Both the position numbers and the translations under genes were made by a program. From positions 52,675,130-52,739,129 of the forward strand of contig JAJKFL010000003.1 of the NCBI GenBank assembly GCA_021186555.1: DNA of 64,000 nucleotides, in the 5' to 3' direction. Shown in pieces: positions 51,956 to 63,571 of the stretch; the stretch's first letter is position 1; every line of letters begins with the position of its first letter. The notes below the pieces were generated by a model. It was not told the origin of the DNA and did no database searches. It saw nothing but the letters and a program-made list of their open reading frames with translations. Origin of the DNA: Reticulitermes speratus (lineage: Eukaryota > Arthropoda > Insecta > Blattodea > Rhinotermitidae).

Positions 51956-52335
51956 TGTATATGTATGTATATATATGTAGAAGGCAAACAGATTTAATAT
52001 CGTGGAGGGATTTAGCTGTGTCTGTGAGCTTCACTTGTCCCCCACTAATTTAATTTGATGCATCATAAAGCTGTATACAGTTTTTGTTGTATATCTGATT
52101 GCGCCAGTAGCTGCAGAAGTAATGCCTTTTGTGTTAGACGTTACATTCTCATGTTTAATATTAAGTTGCTCTGCGAGATTGTGTTTGCGCTTTTATGAAT
52201 AATTCATATTCTCATTTTACGTTCTTTTTCTGTGACCCAGATAGAAGCTGACTTTCATGTACGTACGGAAGACCTGGTCCGTGTTGTGTAATGTTCTGAG
52301 AACATTCAGGAGTCAGGGTAGTGACTGTAGTGTCT
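51956..52335. other. No recognised feature
   Basis: Nothing recognised beyond a short TATG-rich stretch at the left edge. Confidence 0.4.
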
Positions 52336-52600
52336 AGACTAGGGGTGGAGATCCGCTGTTCAAATCCCGGTAGAGGCAAAATAATTTTGCGGTCTTGAAA
52401 ACGTCCATACCTTCTCTGGGGCCCACCCATCCTCCTGTTCAATGGCAACCGGGGTTCTCTCCCGGGGTTAAGCGGCCGGGGCGTGAAGTTGACCGCTCAC
52501 CTCCCTAAAATGTCGAGGTGAAGAATGAGTGGAGGTATTCCTCTACTCCTCTTGTATGCCTTTTATAGCGTGAACAGGGACAACTTTCATTGACGTATGT
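52336..52600 (+). mobile_element. SINE-2, head-truncated
   Basis: Starts near the B box ('gttcaaatcccggtagagg'), body 'tctctggggcccacccatc' and 'aagcggccggggcgtgaag', tail 'tatagcgtgaacagggaca'. Confidence 0.7.
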
Positions 52601-53054
52601 AACGACATACCACATTTAGAGGTTATGCACAATACAGGGGTACACATACTTTCCAAAAATCTAGAAGCTACCTTAAAATTCTAGGCGCCATAACGGTGGC
52701 ATGAAGCATAGTTCCATACCGAGGGCCCGAAATACGTATTAGACACCACCGTACAAATTTTGTTGCCCGGGATTTGTGCGCTTCTGCAATAATAATTGAT
52801 GGTTCATTGACCCAGTTTGAGGTCTCATTACCAATGGACTGTTAAAGAACAAAAGCGAAGGAAGGCTGTGAATGCATACTTGGTAAGAAATTTGTGACAT
52901 AACGATCGTGGCCTATTTTAAGGTAATCGAACTCGGTCTAGTATCGTCTGTATACCCAAATCATCGATTTTTTGTTTAACAAGTTTTTGAGTGTAACATT
53001 TTCCTGGAGGCAGTTTCTGAAATATGGAAACAGTAGAGCGAGCCCATGCCCCGG
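52601..53054. other. No recognised feature
   Basis: A possible hAT-like start ('acaggggtacacatacttt' at 52635) lacks a partner. Confidence 0.35.
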
Positions 53055-53735
53055 GGGTTTTGAGAACAGGGTGCTGGGGGTAATGTTTGGACTTAGGAGG
53101 GTGGGAGCTGAATAATGAGCTTTATAATTCGTACTCTTCGCTAGATGTTATCAGGGTGATTAAATCAACGGGGATACATTTTCTGGGTGGGCCGCGATAG
53201 CTCAGTCGGTATAGCGACTCGCTACGGGCTGGACGCTCCGGGAATCGAATCCCGGTGGAGGCGAGATTTTCAGCAACCGTCCAGACCGGCCCTGGGGCCA
53301 ACCCAGCCTCCTATACAATGGGTACCGTGTCTCTTTCCCGGGGGTAAAGCGGCCGGGGCGTGGAGTTGACCACCCACCCCAATCTAGTGCCGCGGTTAAA
53401 GAAAGAGTAGAGCTATACCTCTACTCCCCCTCTGGGCCTTCGTGGCCTGTTATGGGGAGAACTTTATCTTTACCTTTACCTTACATTTTCTGGACGTGGG
53501 ACAGTGTATGAATGTTGTCAAAATTTTAGTCGGGAAAGCTGAACGGATGAAATTATTTGGGAGACCCAGGTGTAGAAGAGATGTTGATATCGTAACTGAT
53601 TGCAGTCGGGTATCGCATACGGGCTGGATTAGTCTGGCTGAGGATAGGGACCAGTGCTGTGCTTTTGTGAACACGGCAATGAGCATGCTGGTTCCATAAA
53701 AGACGTAATTTCGTGAGTAGTTGAGATGCTGTTTG
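53055..53735 (+). mobile_element. LINE-alpha 3' end split by SINE-2
   Basis: Before the SINE: ENRVLGVMFGLRR and LDVIRVIKSTG. After it: VKILVGKAERMKLFGRPRCR, GWISLAEDRDQCCAFVNTAM and SMLVP with a stop. The two halves join in sense through the target site 'tacattttctgg'. It is 5'-truncated and moderately diverged. Confidence 0.8.
53187..53481 (+). mobile_element. SINE-2, full length with exact target duplication
   Basis: Head 'gcgatagctcagtcggtata', B box 'ggaatcgaatcccgg', body, then a tail ending in ctttacc repeats. The exact 12-bp duplication tacattttctgg (53175-53186, 53482-53493) fixes the ends. At 295 bp it serves as the reference copy of the family. Confidence 0.9.
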
Positions 53736-54349
53736 TCACATCAGTGACTGTGTGTCTTGTGATTAGTTATTGGGTCTGTTTTCAAAAGTCATTTCACTTT
53801 CATTTCGATATGGTGTATATGTACTGGCTGGAAAGAACGCCTTGTCGGGAGGGCGGACATGTGTTTCTTGTACGTCTGCTGTTGAAGCGACCGGTATGCA
53901 TCCTCTCATATGCATAAACGTTTCTTCGCTTCGTGTACGGAAATGGAAGGAATTCTGTTACTTCTGTATGGATGTAATTCTTAAATTGAGGAAGATTTAT
54001 GTCGCATTTCAGAATCCACGTTTTCATAATCTTGCCAGCGTTAAACGCATGCAGATCGCTGCTGGGTTTTATCCAAAGAGGAAAGTGAAGTCTGATAATG
54101 TCAGGGGAATGCTTTGACTTTCTGCTGCATGGAATACATCCGTCTTGTCTTTGTGAAAATTGCAGACGACGGGAAAGCAGTGAAATTGCATGCTGTTTGT
54201 GCGTTATTCATATCGAAAACATCGGGGGGGGGGGGGCAGGCTCGTGGTTACAGAGCGATGATCACCTTAAAATCCGCAGATTGTTGAGGTAAAAATGTCG
54301 GGGGGGGGGGGGGGGGTGTTTTTAATGCGCATTCGCAAAATTACCAAAA
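53736..54349. other. No recognised feature; poly-G tracts
   Basis: A 115-codon plus-strand open frame (53770-54117) has no domain. Runs of G lie at about 54224-54236 and 54300-54317. Confidence 0.4.
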
Positions 54350-54855
54350 GCGACTGTTAGCTTCGTCATGTCTGTCTGTCCGCATGGAACAACTCGACTC
54401 CCACTGGATGGATTTTCATGAAATTTGATATTTTAGTATTTTTCGAAAATCTGTCGAGAAAATTCAAGTTTCATTAAAATCTGGCAAGAATAACGGTACT
54501 TTACATGAAGACCTATGTACATTTATGATAATATCTCGCTGAATTCTTCTTAGAATGAGAAACGTTTCAGACAAAAGTTGTACAGAAAATCAAAACACAC
54601 ATTTTATGTTCAATAACTTTTTCCCGAAAATCGTGCCGTTTATGAGATAATGTGCAAAATATGGTAGAGCCAGACAGGCCACAGATGACAGTATAATACG
54701 GCGCATTCGCGTTGAATGCTGTGTACCTAAGGCTACAGACAAGCGCTCATAATTTGTACTACTTTATTGCCTTCCCACGTCATCAGTAGTTACGCGAACG
54801 CGCCTCAATATCACGTTTATGCGTACGTTGCCTGACTTGTTAATATTCGGTTTCC
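54350..54855 (+). repeat. Dispersed repeat family E, longer copy
   Basis: Matches 4205-4640. It adds an upstream stretch 'tctgtctgtccgcatggaac' and 'ggatggattttcatgaaat', which may be the true start of the element. Confidence 0.55.
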
Positions 54856-55402
54856 AGAATTCGAGGGTCTGGACTCTTTATCAAAATTTTTGTTCTGCTA
54901 ACAGATGTAATAGTCATCTTGCTATTAGGCTGAAGAGTGTCTAACTATAGAACTATCAAACGTTTCAGTTTATACTGTGTAACGGATTTTGTGACTAGAA
55001 CAGCGGTATAAATATACCTGCCACAGGTGCAGATTCGGCCGGTTATCACCTCCAAATCGATTCACTCATACCTTGTTACGCTGCAGCAGGAGATAATGGA
55101 TCTGTATTCTTATGTGCTCACGTTATGTTTATGAATTAACTAGAGGGCTGATGCAAAAGTTGTCTGCACTGAATATTTTGTGTTCTTTCCCTTATACTAG
55201 CAACGGCGCGATAATTGTGTTTGGTTATGCGGAATGCAGTGGGAATTGTGTGTGGGGTTTCCCCGTATCCTAACAACGGTGCCAGATTGCGGTTTTCCCG
55301 TGCTGTTGGTTTTCCTAGAATGTGACAGGATTCGTGTAATGAAAGGTTAAAGAAATTTACTTCGATTTGAACTCACGAATATAACGGATTTTCCTTACGA
55401 TA
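54856..55402. other. No recognised feature
   Basis: Nothing recognised. Confidence 0.4.
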
Positions 55403-55432
55403 AAGATAATAATAATAATAATAATAATAATA
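55403..55432 (+). repeat. (AAT)n microsatellite, likely SINE-5 tail
   Basis: About nine AAT units abut the 3' end of the antisense SINE-5, equivalent to its (ATT)n tail. Confidence 0.85.
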
Positions 55433-55795
55433 GCCATGGCTCAACAGCCCTATATGGTTACTGGGTCGTGCGCATTCGTGGCAGTTGGTGACTGGCCAAC
55501 TGGCCGCGCTGCTGTTCTATCGATCCTGATGTGACCAGAGCCATCTGGCAGGCAGTCAGGAGACTTGGGTGAGAAATGGAGGCTTTGAATTTAGCTTACG
55601 AAACATTTTATTCATGCCCGTAAGTTTATTTTACATGCCGTAAATCTACGACATGGGACCGACGGCTTTACTTCCCCTCCGAAGGAAGTGGTGCTCCGGA
55701 TTTTTATCACCCTTAAAAATCCATCGCCCACGGTCGGGATCGAACCCGCGAACCTTGGGTCCAGTGGCGAGCACGCTAACCACTAGTCCACCGAT
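55433..55795 (-). mobile_element. SINE-5, subtype b
   Basis: As at 51.57 kb but with a short internal deletion of the shared 3' tail ('cctatatggttactgggt' on the plus strand). Confidence 0.85.
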
Positions 55796-56474
55796 ATTAA
55801 AGTCATGCTGCTTATGCAGCCCGAATTTTCTGTATCGATATTTTGTAGCTCGGTTAAGACGTGTGGCCAGAAAGAATGGTTACCTGACCTGGTGTCATGG
55901 ACCCCCAAAGTAATTATTCATCCGTATGAAATTATTACAATATTTTGCTGAATTAGTGGATATTGTTTTTTCCCCCCTAGAGATTCTTTGTTGTTTCGTA
56001 CTTAATAAATCCGTGGCGTGTTTTTGCTCTCTCTACAAAGTTCTGTCGATGCAAGATGCCTGTAATTAATAAGCGAGAGTGATGTAATTTTGCACGGTTC
56101 GTTGAGCATGGAAATAGATGCCTTGATTGAATCATAGGAGCTGCTCATCCGCCGTACTCTGGTTGGTGTGGAATGTAGTTTTCTTGTTGCGCCAGAGAAT
56201 CGCAATTAATTACTGCATACGTCACGGACGCGTCTCAACTAGTTCATGATGAATAGCATTAGAATTTGAATCCATGTGGAAGACTGAATTCTCTTCCAGA
56301 TTATGGAGAGGTCTAAATATAATACCAATTTCTTTGTTCCCTGCGGATTCGAACGTGTTGAGAATCCATTAGCCTTTGGATTAAAGAATGGCGTTTTCCA
56401 CGCTCATTTTAATGCTGTCGCAATAGCATGCCGTTTGAATATGACGATCTCATTTTGCTTCGTATATACTGAGC
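55796..56474. other. No recognised feature
   Basis: Nothing recognised. Confidence 0.4.
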
Positions 56475-56720
56475 ATGGCCGTGCGGTCTAAGGCGTGGGT
56501 CTTCGGCCGCTCGCTTGCTAGGATCGTGGGTTCGAATCCCACCGGGGCATGGTTGTTTGTCTGTTGTGAGTGTTGTGTGTTGTTGTCAGGTAGAGGCCTC
56601 TGCGACGAGCCGATCCCTCGTCCAAGGAGTCCTACCGACTGTGGTGTCTCTCAGTGTGATCAAAAGAAATTACAACCTCGACACTGAAACGGGAAAACCG
56701 GAGTAGGTAGAAGAGGGCGA

Positions 56721-56724
<4 letters not shown>
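56475..56724 (+). mobile_element. SINE-1, slightly head-truncated
   Basis: 'atggccgtgcggtctaaggc' starts inside the head. The B box 'gggttcgaatccc' is intact; the 3' part diverges after 'gtgtgatcaaaag'. Confidence 0.75.
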
Positions 56725-56772
<48 letters not shown>

Positions 56773-56802
56773 AGAAGAAGAAGAAGAAGAGAAGAAGAAG
56801 AC
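56725..56802 (+). repeat. A46 tract and (GAA)n
   Basis: About 46 uninterrupted A followed by about eight GAA units, grown from the SINE-1 tail. Confidence 0.9.
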
Positions 56803-56924
56803 TGCGTATCTAAATTGTTGGATTCCTCTTGAGAACCTGATAGTCAGTGAACTTGTCAGGAAATCCGACGCATTTTCGATGGTTCATTATTATTTTTGTA
56901 ATAAGCCGCCACTGTTCTTTATCC

Positions 56925-57095
56925 GGATGTGTCTAGTTCACTACCTTTCTTCGACTTGAAGATCCGTTTTAATATTATCCGATCATCACTGCCTGCGTCT
57001 TCTATGTTTTCTCTTTCCTGCGAGTTTTACCACCAAATTCCTGTGTGCATTTCTTGTCTACCACCATGCTTGTCACATGTCCTGAACCTCACATC
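56925..57095 (-). mobile_element. LINE-alpha fragment, decayed
   Basis: Minus strand: 'ggacatgtgacaagcatgg' (GHVTSM for GHVARM), a GGKTRRKEKT-type stretch, then 'cggataatattaaaacgga'. Confidence 0.55.
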
Positions 57096-57346
57096 GTGTT
57101 TGTTCTAACCGCATTGACTTTTGGTAGAGATTTTCAGTATGCAGTGTTCTCTAACCTTCTGTCACTAGGTCCAGGTATTCTCTTCAGCTTATTATTCTCA
57201 AACACTCACCGCCTGTGTTTTTCCCGTATGTGTATAGCTTCCTAATTGAAGTCTACCTTCGGCACAAGCACACAGTGTATTGAATTTATCATGTAGGCTG
57301 TTTTTTTGAGTGGAATCTTTAATATCAATGTGTAATATTACAGTTC

Positions 57347-57612
57347 GCCGATCCCAGTGGCCGCGCGGTCTAAGGCGTGGATCTGCGGCCGCTCGCTTGC
57401 TGGGATTGTGGGTTCGAATCCCACCGGGGGCATGGATATCTGTCTGTTGTGAGTGTTGTGTGTTGTTAGGTAGAGGTGTCTGCGACGGGCTGGTCACTCG
57501 TCCAGAGGAGTCCTACCGAGTGTGGTGTGTCTACAGTGTGTGTGATCGTGAAGCCTCGATAATGAGGAGGTCTAGGCCCCCAAGCGGCTGTCGAGCCATT
57601 GGAAAAAAAAAA
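57347..57612 (+). mobile_element. SINE-1, full length with target duplication
   Basis: Head 'gccgatcccagtggccgcgc', B box 'gggttcgaatccc', complete body and tail. The duplication is attacagttc (57337-57346) and attacaattc (57613-57622). Confidence 0.85.
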
Positions 57613-57622
57613 ATTACAATTC

Positions 57623-57896
57623 AGTAGCTTAATTTCCTTGTATTCCTGTTCTGGTATTTCTTTATAGTAGCGCCCTTTTTGCTTCTATATGCCCACAGTT
57701 TTTTTTAACAGTAGATGATATTTATATACAAACTTAATATAGTGTCAAGTTAGTACAGAATAATTATGTATAGAAGTGGGCCACAAATTTTGTATTAATG
57801 CTCCGGTATAAAGGCGGTGAAAGCATAAAATCTTGTGACAGACACGAGTGTCTGCTCGTGTACACGACGTTGTACCTACGTAAGAGTAAGAAAATA
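57623..57896. other. No recognised feature
   Basis: Nothing recognised. Confidence 0.4.
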
Positions 57897-58297
57897 CATT
57901 TGGGCCTAAGGGGGTCGAGATAACAGGGGAGCTGAGAAGACTACGTGAAAGGAACTTTATTATTCGGGTGGTAAAATCAAGAAGAAGGATGAGAGGGGCA
58001 TGTGGAACGCATGGGAGACAGGAGAGGTGCCTACAGGGTTTTGGTGGGGGGGGGGGACCTGAGGGAAAGAGACCACTTGGAACACCTAGATATAAATGGG
58101 AGGATAATATTAAAATGAATCTTCAGGAAATGGGATGGGTAAGCATGGACTGGATTGATCTGGCTTAGGATAGGGACAGGTGGCAGTGGCTTGTGAATGC
58201 GGTAATGAACCTTCGGGTTCCTTAAAATGCGGGGAATATCTTGACTAGCTGACGACCTGTTAGCTTCTCAGGAAGGACTGAGCTGCATGTAGTTAGT
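57897..58297 (+). mobile_element. LINE-alpha 3' end
   Basis: Contains VKSRRRMRGACGTHGRQERC, a G-run break, [20 protein letters not shown] and MDWIDLA before a stop in the DRDRW tail. The 3' UTR then runs to 'gcatgtagttagtg'. Confidence 0.8.
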
Positions 58298-58529
58298 GTA
58301 ACTCCTAAGCCCATCGCGCGAATGGTCCGCGTCCTGTGGTCTTTTAGTACAGTTTTATAGCCCGATTCTCGTAGTACAATTAGGAATGCTCGCAAACAGT
58401 TCAAATCAGTCGATATATAGAATTACACGATTCTTCTCGGTAAGGAGATTTTACGGTCAAACCGATTGAAGAGGAATTAACTGGCAGAAGTGTGACTTAT
58501 ATTAAGTTACATATAAAACTTTAGTTCCT
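58298..58529. other. No recognised feature
   Basis: Nothing recognised. Confidence 0.4.
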
Positions 58530-58690
58530 ACCAGTGCTGTTTGCGAAATAATCGCTGAGTTTTTGTGTGTGTATCGTACGGAACACATAAATGCAGCGTG
58601 TGGCATAACGTAGATTTTATTAATGTTACAGCAGGTGGTACATGTAATTACGATTAGACTTCAAACGGTTAAAGCTCTGTAATTTCTTCT
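58530..58690 (-). repeat. Dispersed repeat family F
   Basis: On the minus strand 'gctttaaccgtttgaagtc', 'gtaccacctgctgtaacatt' and 'actcagcgattatttcgc' follow the family order. Confidence 0.5.
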
Positions 58691-59338
58691 TCAAACATAT
58701 ATATGTATATATATATAATTCAGAGGCTTGTTTTTGTGCAATATTTTAGATGAATAAACATGCATATATATGTATGTTTATTTCACATGAAAGTAATGAA
58801 GTGGATTTGACATTTCTCGTCTTCTTGTGTATAAAGTTGGTACAGTATACCCCCCGTCCCCCGCCCGATTCGTTTATAAAATATGAATTTGCTTGTAAAA
58901 GGGAACAGGAAGTTTGAACTAAGCGCCAGTTTCCGCTCCGTCTGGCTCAACGTTTGTCTTAGAGAAGTATGAGACTCAGAGGAGTGTAGTGTTTCCTGTA
59001 AAACAGCGACCCGGGATACAAACTTAAACGGGAGAGAGAGGTAGATATGTTTGTGCCGTCCGTAACCGATCTGTCTTAACGTAATGCCTGTTGAAATTTT
59101 AACAGGAACATTTTAAATTCGCTGTCTCTGGCCGTCATTTCCACGAGTAGCCCATCCAATGATACGCCTTTATACACTATAAATCTGTAGGGACACTGCG
59201 ACGTTAGAGTTCCATTGACGTGATAAATGTCTTGAAACATAGACTGGATAGAGTGCTGCAGTACCGACCGAGGCAGTGGTATCTCTCGACTGCTTCATTG
59301 TGACATCGATTTCGGTGATCACTGCCACGTGGTGTAGG
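58691..59338. other. No recognised feature
   Basis: ATAT-rich stretches at 58698-58718 and 58762-58776; otherwise nothing. Confidence 0.4.
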
Positions 59339-59340
59339 TA

Positions 59341-60047
59341 CAGTAGGCCCCCGAGTTAATGGACCTCGGATTTAACGGACATAAAATTTGACGCGTTTAA
59401 TTAAAATAAATTTTTTGGTTCCTGTCGTAAATTTATTTTTATATTTTTAACAGTTGTTTTAGTGACGTGTATAAATTACTGGATGTATATAATGTTGTTT
59501 GTCCCTGTCGCTCCAACGCGGAGCATAGGGCCCTCCTTTCGGAGGTTTCTGTGGTCATGTGCGTTGATGTAGTGAGTGACCAGCCCACTGACCGCACAAG
59601 TTCTACTCAATCCTGATGTCAGTCAGGCAGTCAGGAGACTTGGGTGAGAAATGGCCGCTGAATTTTGCTTACGAACATTACTGGTTCTATTCATGTCCGT
59701 AAGGTTCTTTTACATGCCGTAAATCTACGACATGGGACCGACGGCTTTACTTCCCCTCCGAAGGAAGTGGTGCTACGGATTTTTATCACCCTTAAAAATC
59801 CATCGCCCTCGGTCGGGATCGAACACGAGCACGCTAACCACTAGTTCACCGAGGGCGACCAATGTACATAATAATAATAATAATAATAATTTTATTCATA
59901 CTTATACATTATAATAACATTTTAATACATCCTGTACATTGTAATTTCGTTAATAATATATGTTTTTAAAATACATTCGATTTAACGGACTTTCGGCAAG
60001 AGCGGACACCCCTTCCCCAACAAGTCCGTTAAATCGAGGGTCAACTG
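59341..60047. mobile_element. Tigger-type MITE split by SINE-5
   Basis: Left 'cagtaggcccccgagttaat'; right, inverted, 'cagttgaccctcgatttaac'. It is flanked by TA (59339-59340, 60048-60049). The original element was about 330 bp. Confidence 0.8.
59494..59861 (-). mobile_element. SINE-5, subtype a
   Basis: Minus-strand head with part of the B-box region deleted, body as at 29.9 kb, 3' end 'ctccgcgttggagcgacag'. The duplication is atgtatataat (59483-59493) and atgtacataat (59862-59872). Confidence 0.8.
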
Positions 60048-60261
60048 TAACTGTAACTATAAGGATATGAGTAACGTGCTGTGTTGGGGCAGATTAAGTA
60101 CAGAATTTCAACTTATGGTCTTTTATATGGGTGTTTGGAGGTGGCGGTTCTTTCATTTCGTCGTGTCATTAAAAGCGAAACTTAGTCGTTGAAGTTAGTA
60201 AAGTTCCCGTGCTTCATAAAAGCACGATACAGTACTGACGTAGGAGGGATTGAAGGGCGTA

Positions 60262-60475
60262 GTGCCGCGTATATTTATCTCGGCGCTTGAGGGAGGGTGG
60301 TGAGTGGTCAGCTTCGTGCCCCGGCCGCTCTACTCCCCGCGAAATGCCCTGGGGCGTCGGGATATGAGGCTGGGTGGACCTCAGAGACGATCTGGACGCC
60401 TGTCCTCACAGGAATCGAACCCCGATTTGTCGGTCTCATTATATCGACTGATCTACCCCCCTGTCCTCCATGCTA
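60262..60475 (-). mobile_element. SINE-2, diverged
   Basis: On the minus strand 'gatcagtcgatataatgag' recalls the head, B box 'gggttcgattcctg', body 'gagtagagcggccggggca'. Confidence 0.65.
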
Positions 60476-60587
60476 TATGTATATGACTGCATAATTAAAA
60501 CAAAGTATAAAGAAAATAGAATTTAAGACAAATCTCAAGACTCGTAACGAGGGTGTGTCTGTCTTGTTCCATCATCCCGTTCTTTGT

Positions 60588-60775
60588 TAGGAGGCCCGTA
60601 TTTGATTCCAGAGCAGTTTATGTAGGATATTTGCTGGACATATTGGAAATGGGACAGGTGTTCATTTCCCGGGACTTCAGCTTTCCCTGTTGGTATCGTT
60701 CCTCCAATGCGCCGTACTCATATTGATTCGTGTACCTTCGACGCCATATAGCCTTGTATATTGACAGAAATAAAA
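60588..60775 (+). mobile_element. SINE-4, diverged
   Basis: 'gtatttgattccagagcag' (B-box region), 'ggacatattggaaatggga', tail 'gacagaaataaaacact'. Confidence 0.5.
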
Positions 60776-61286
60776 CACTTCCGGCTAAGAGACGCCGTCT
60801 TTTACTCAGGAACGAGAGGATGGAAAACTATTGTATAGGCCTGTGTGTTAGTTGAAACACATCTTGACAATGCAGCTACTGTAATTAGTTGCATTTGCTG
60901 TACTAGCTTTATTTGTGGCGTGGGATGATTTGCATCCATTGATCTTGTCGTATCTCTTTGATCGTGTGGGATTCTGGTTTGCTGGAGCGGAGCGAGACAC
61001 CTGAAATTAAATATTCACGTAATTTGAATTAAAATAAATACCGGATTTGTGCTTCGTTACGTGTTTGAAATTCTAATTTTAAGCCAAGTTCAGGCGCGGT
61101 AACTACGTCATTGAGCAGGCGGTATGTGGACACAAAGTCTGACCATGGACATTACCCCGCGGTACCTTTTTCATAAATTGTAGTCTCCCAGATTTATTTA
61201 GCGATGGTGACACTGTTAGGCTTCGAACTGTGCAGTGATTGGATAGGGTGTGCATGGAGGCAGTCGTGACGTCGTAGTGCCGCAGA
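60776..61286. other. No recognised feature
   Basis: Nothing recognised. Confidence 0.4.
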
Positions 61287-61299
61287 ATTTGTCTAGGGG

Positions 61300-61592
61300 T
61301 AAAAGGTAAAGGTAAAGGTCTCCCTAGAACAGGCCATGAAGGCCCAGAGGGAGAGTAGAGGTATAGATCTACTATTTCTTTAACCTCGGCGCTAGATCGG
61401 GGTGGGTGGTCAACTCCACGCCCCGGCCGCTTTATCCCCCGGAAAGACAACCGGTACCCATTGTATAGGAGGCTGGGTGGGCGCCAGGGCCGGTCTGGAC
61501 GGTTGCTGAAAATCTCGCCTCCACCGGGATTCGATCCCCGGACCGTCTAGCTCGTAGCGAGTCGCTATACCGACTGAGCTATCGCGGCCCAC
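61300..61592 (-). mobile_element. SINE-2, full length with exact target duplication
   Basis: Nearly the same sequence as 53187-53481, in the opposite orientation. The 13-bp duplication atttgtctagggg (61287-61299, 61593-61605) is exact. Among the youngest insertions in the window. Confidence 0.9.
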
Positions 61593-61838
61593 ATTTGTCT
61601 AGGGGGGAATTGATAAAACCAACGAATAACCCCCCACCTCTTCCCCAACAGTCCAGGATTCGATTCCGCAACGTCCAGGGTACAAGGCAGAAGCATTTCC
61701 GCTGGATCCGATTTTGTTGGTCAGGTCTAAGAAAAAGGATCACGGAATTCTCCAGAAGTTATCAGTTGATCGGTGTTGTGTGTCAATATATTTAACCAAA
61801 ATGTTTTATTTTAGATTTGCCCTCATCATTGTGCATCT

Positions 61839-62363
61839 GTGTCCTTAGTGGTATATGTTCTTTGTGTCCTTAGTGGTATATGTTCTTTGTGTCCTTAGTG
61901 GTATATGTGCTTTGTGTCCTTAGTGGTATATGTGCTTTGTGTCCTTAGTGGTATATGTTCTTTGTGTCCTTAGTGGTATATGTTCTTTGTGTCCTTAGTG
62001 GTATATGTTCTTTGTGTCCTTAGTGGTATATGTGCTTTGTGTCCTTAGTGGTATATGTGCTTTGTGTCCTTAGTGGTATATGTGCTTTGTGTCCTTAGTG
62101 GTATATGTGCTTTGTGTCCTTAGTGGTATATGTTCTTTGTGTCCTTAGTGGTATATGTTCTTTGTGTCCTTAGTGGTATATGTTCTTTGTGTCCTTAGTG
62201 GTATATGTGCTTTGTGTCCTTAGTGGTATATGTGCTTTGTGTCCTTAGTGGTATATGTGCTTTGTGTCCTTAGTGGTATATGTGCTTTGTGTCCTTAGTG
62301 GTATATGTGCTTTGTGTCCTTAGTGGTATATGTGCTTTGTGTCCTTAGTGGTATATGTTCTTT
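61839..62363 (+). repeat. 25-bp minisatellite, 21 units
   Basis: Unit 'gtgtccttagtggtatatgt' plus 'tcttt' or 'gcttt'. The T/G variant runs in blocks along the array (TT GG TTT GGGG TTT GGGGGG T), as expected from unequal exchange or slippage of multi-unit blocks. No other variation is seen. Confidence 0.95.
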
Positions 62364-62475
62364 GTGTTCTTGGGGTAAGATTTTGTAGCAGAACCTATTT
62401 CTGGTTTTCTTCTATGCAACCGTTCTGTTTTGATTTCTTGAGTACCGCTGAGCTAGCCACAGCTTAAGGACAGTT

Positions 62476-62865
62476 CTTCTTCTTATTATTAAGCTCTACG
62501 ACCCTGGATGGGTTTTGGCTTGCTCAAGTATTCCTTGCCAATATTTTCTGTCAAAAACAGTCTTCTTCCAATCCAGTACACCCACAATTTTCAGATCTCC
62601 GTGTACACTGTCCCACCATCTGTCTTTAGGTCTTCCTTTTGGCCTGTTTAATAATGTTGACATCCAGTTGGTTATCTTCCTAGTTACTCGATGTTCTTCC
62701 ATTCTTTCTATATGCCCGAACCATCCAAGTCTCTTCGCTTGTATTTGTCTTACAATATTTTGCTTTCTAATTATCCTATCTAATGCCTCATTATTTCGTA
62801 ATCTCCATGCTGCATCCGGGCTTTTAACTGGGCCATAGATTTGCCTTAAAATCTTTCTTTCAGAT
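62476..62865 (-). mobile_element. LINE-gamma, 5'-truncated, intact 3' ORF end
   Basis: One uninterrupted minus-strand frame reads ASERKILRQIYGPVKS, LGWFGHIERMEEHRVTRKIT, RPKGRPKDRWWDSVHGDLKI and LEQAKTHPGS, then stop. The 3' end follows with a TAA/GAA-repeat tail. This C-terminal tail (QAKTHPG) is typical of a non-LTR clade distinct from LINE-alpha and beta. The exact 14-bp duplication gcttaaggacagtt (62462-62475, 62866-62879) marks both ends. No break in the frame, so young. Confidence 0.9.
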
Positions 62866-62879
62866 GCTTAAGGACAGTT

Positions 62880-63189
62880 TTGTCGTTAAATTTTTGACAG
62901 TATAATTACACAAAGGTGGACACCCCCCCCCCCCCCCAGTAATATCAATGCGTTTGATCCAAGGGATCACATCTTTCTTTGTTTCCTTCAGAATATATGT
63001 TTTTGTTTTAGACAGCCTTTCTTGTAACGCTTGCCATGAGAGATGAAATTTCGTCAGTGCTAATTTTTCAGTTATCCCGGATACGCTGCTGGGTCGACTG
63101 GGATTTTGTTTGAACACATTACAGTTACCAGAACACGTGTCAACAACACTGTCATTCGTTACCCGCTGAATGTTTCCATTCGTTTGCAC
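62880..63189 (-). other. Unrecognised open frame, about 109 codons
   Basis: The protein-like stretch KLALTKFHLSWQALQERLSK and TKTYILKETKKDVIPWIKRI stands out from the surrounding composition. It is followed by a C/G homopolymer that breaks any continuation. I recognise no family. It might be a host exon remnant or part of an unlisted transposon; low certainty. Confidence 0.2.
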
Positions 63190-63571
63190 AAGTAAATTTC
63201 TCTGTGGACCATAATTGCCTATTGCCGTACTGAACTAACATTTTTTCCGTAAATTTCTCCCCTTCTAATTACAAACGATATGCGTGTCTGTTGGTACGAG
63301 CGGTGAACAGGGAAGCCACGTTAAACCTGGCGCATCATTGTGACTGCAGGAGTCTTCCGCTGTAATGCTGTGACCTATAGCGCACATCTGCAGTAATGCT
63401 TGTTTGCGATTTTTCACACAAACGCTGTACGCTATTCGCGGTAGCGTCTAGTGTCACTGTAGTCCTCTCAAATATATCTGTTTTTTTTTAAGATTCGTTG
63501 GAGGACTGACAATCCTCACTGCAATTTAGTATGAAAAATTTTATGTTATTTGTACCGTACATTTTCTTGAT
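63190..63571. other. No recognised feature; one satellite monomer
   Basis: 'gttatttgtaccgtacattt' at 63545-63564 is a single inverted monomer of the 22-bp satellite, next to the hammerhead element. Confidence 0.7.

Noticed and set aside
53187-53369. ORF reading MGRDSSVGIATRYGLDAPG, often annotated as a protein
   Set aside because: It is the translated head of SINE-2; the same reading appears on the minus strand at 61.4-61.6 kb.
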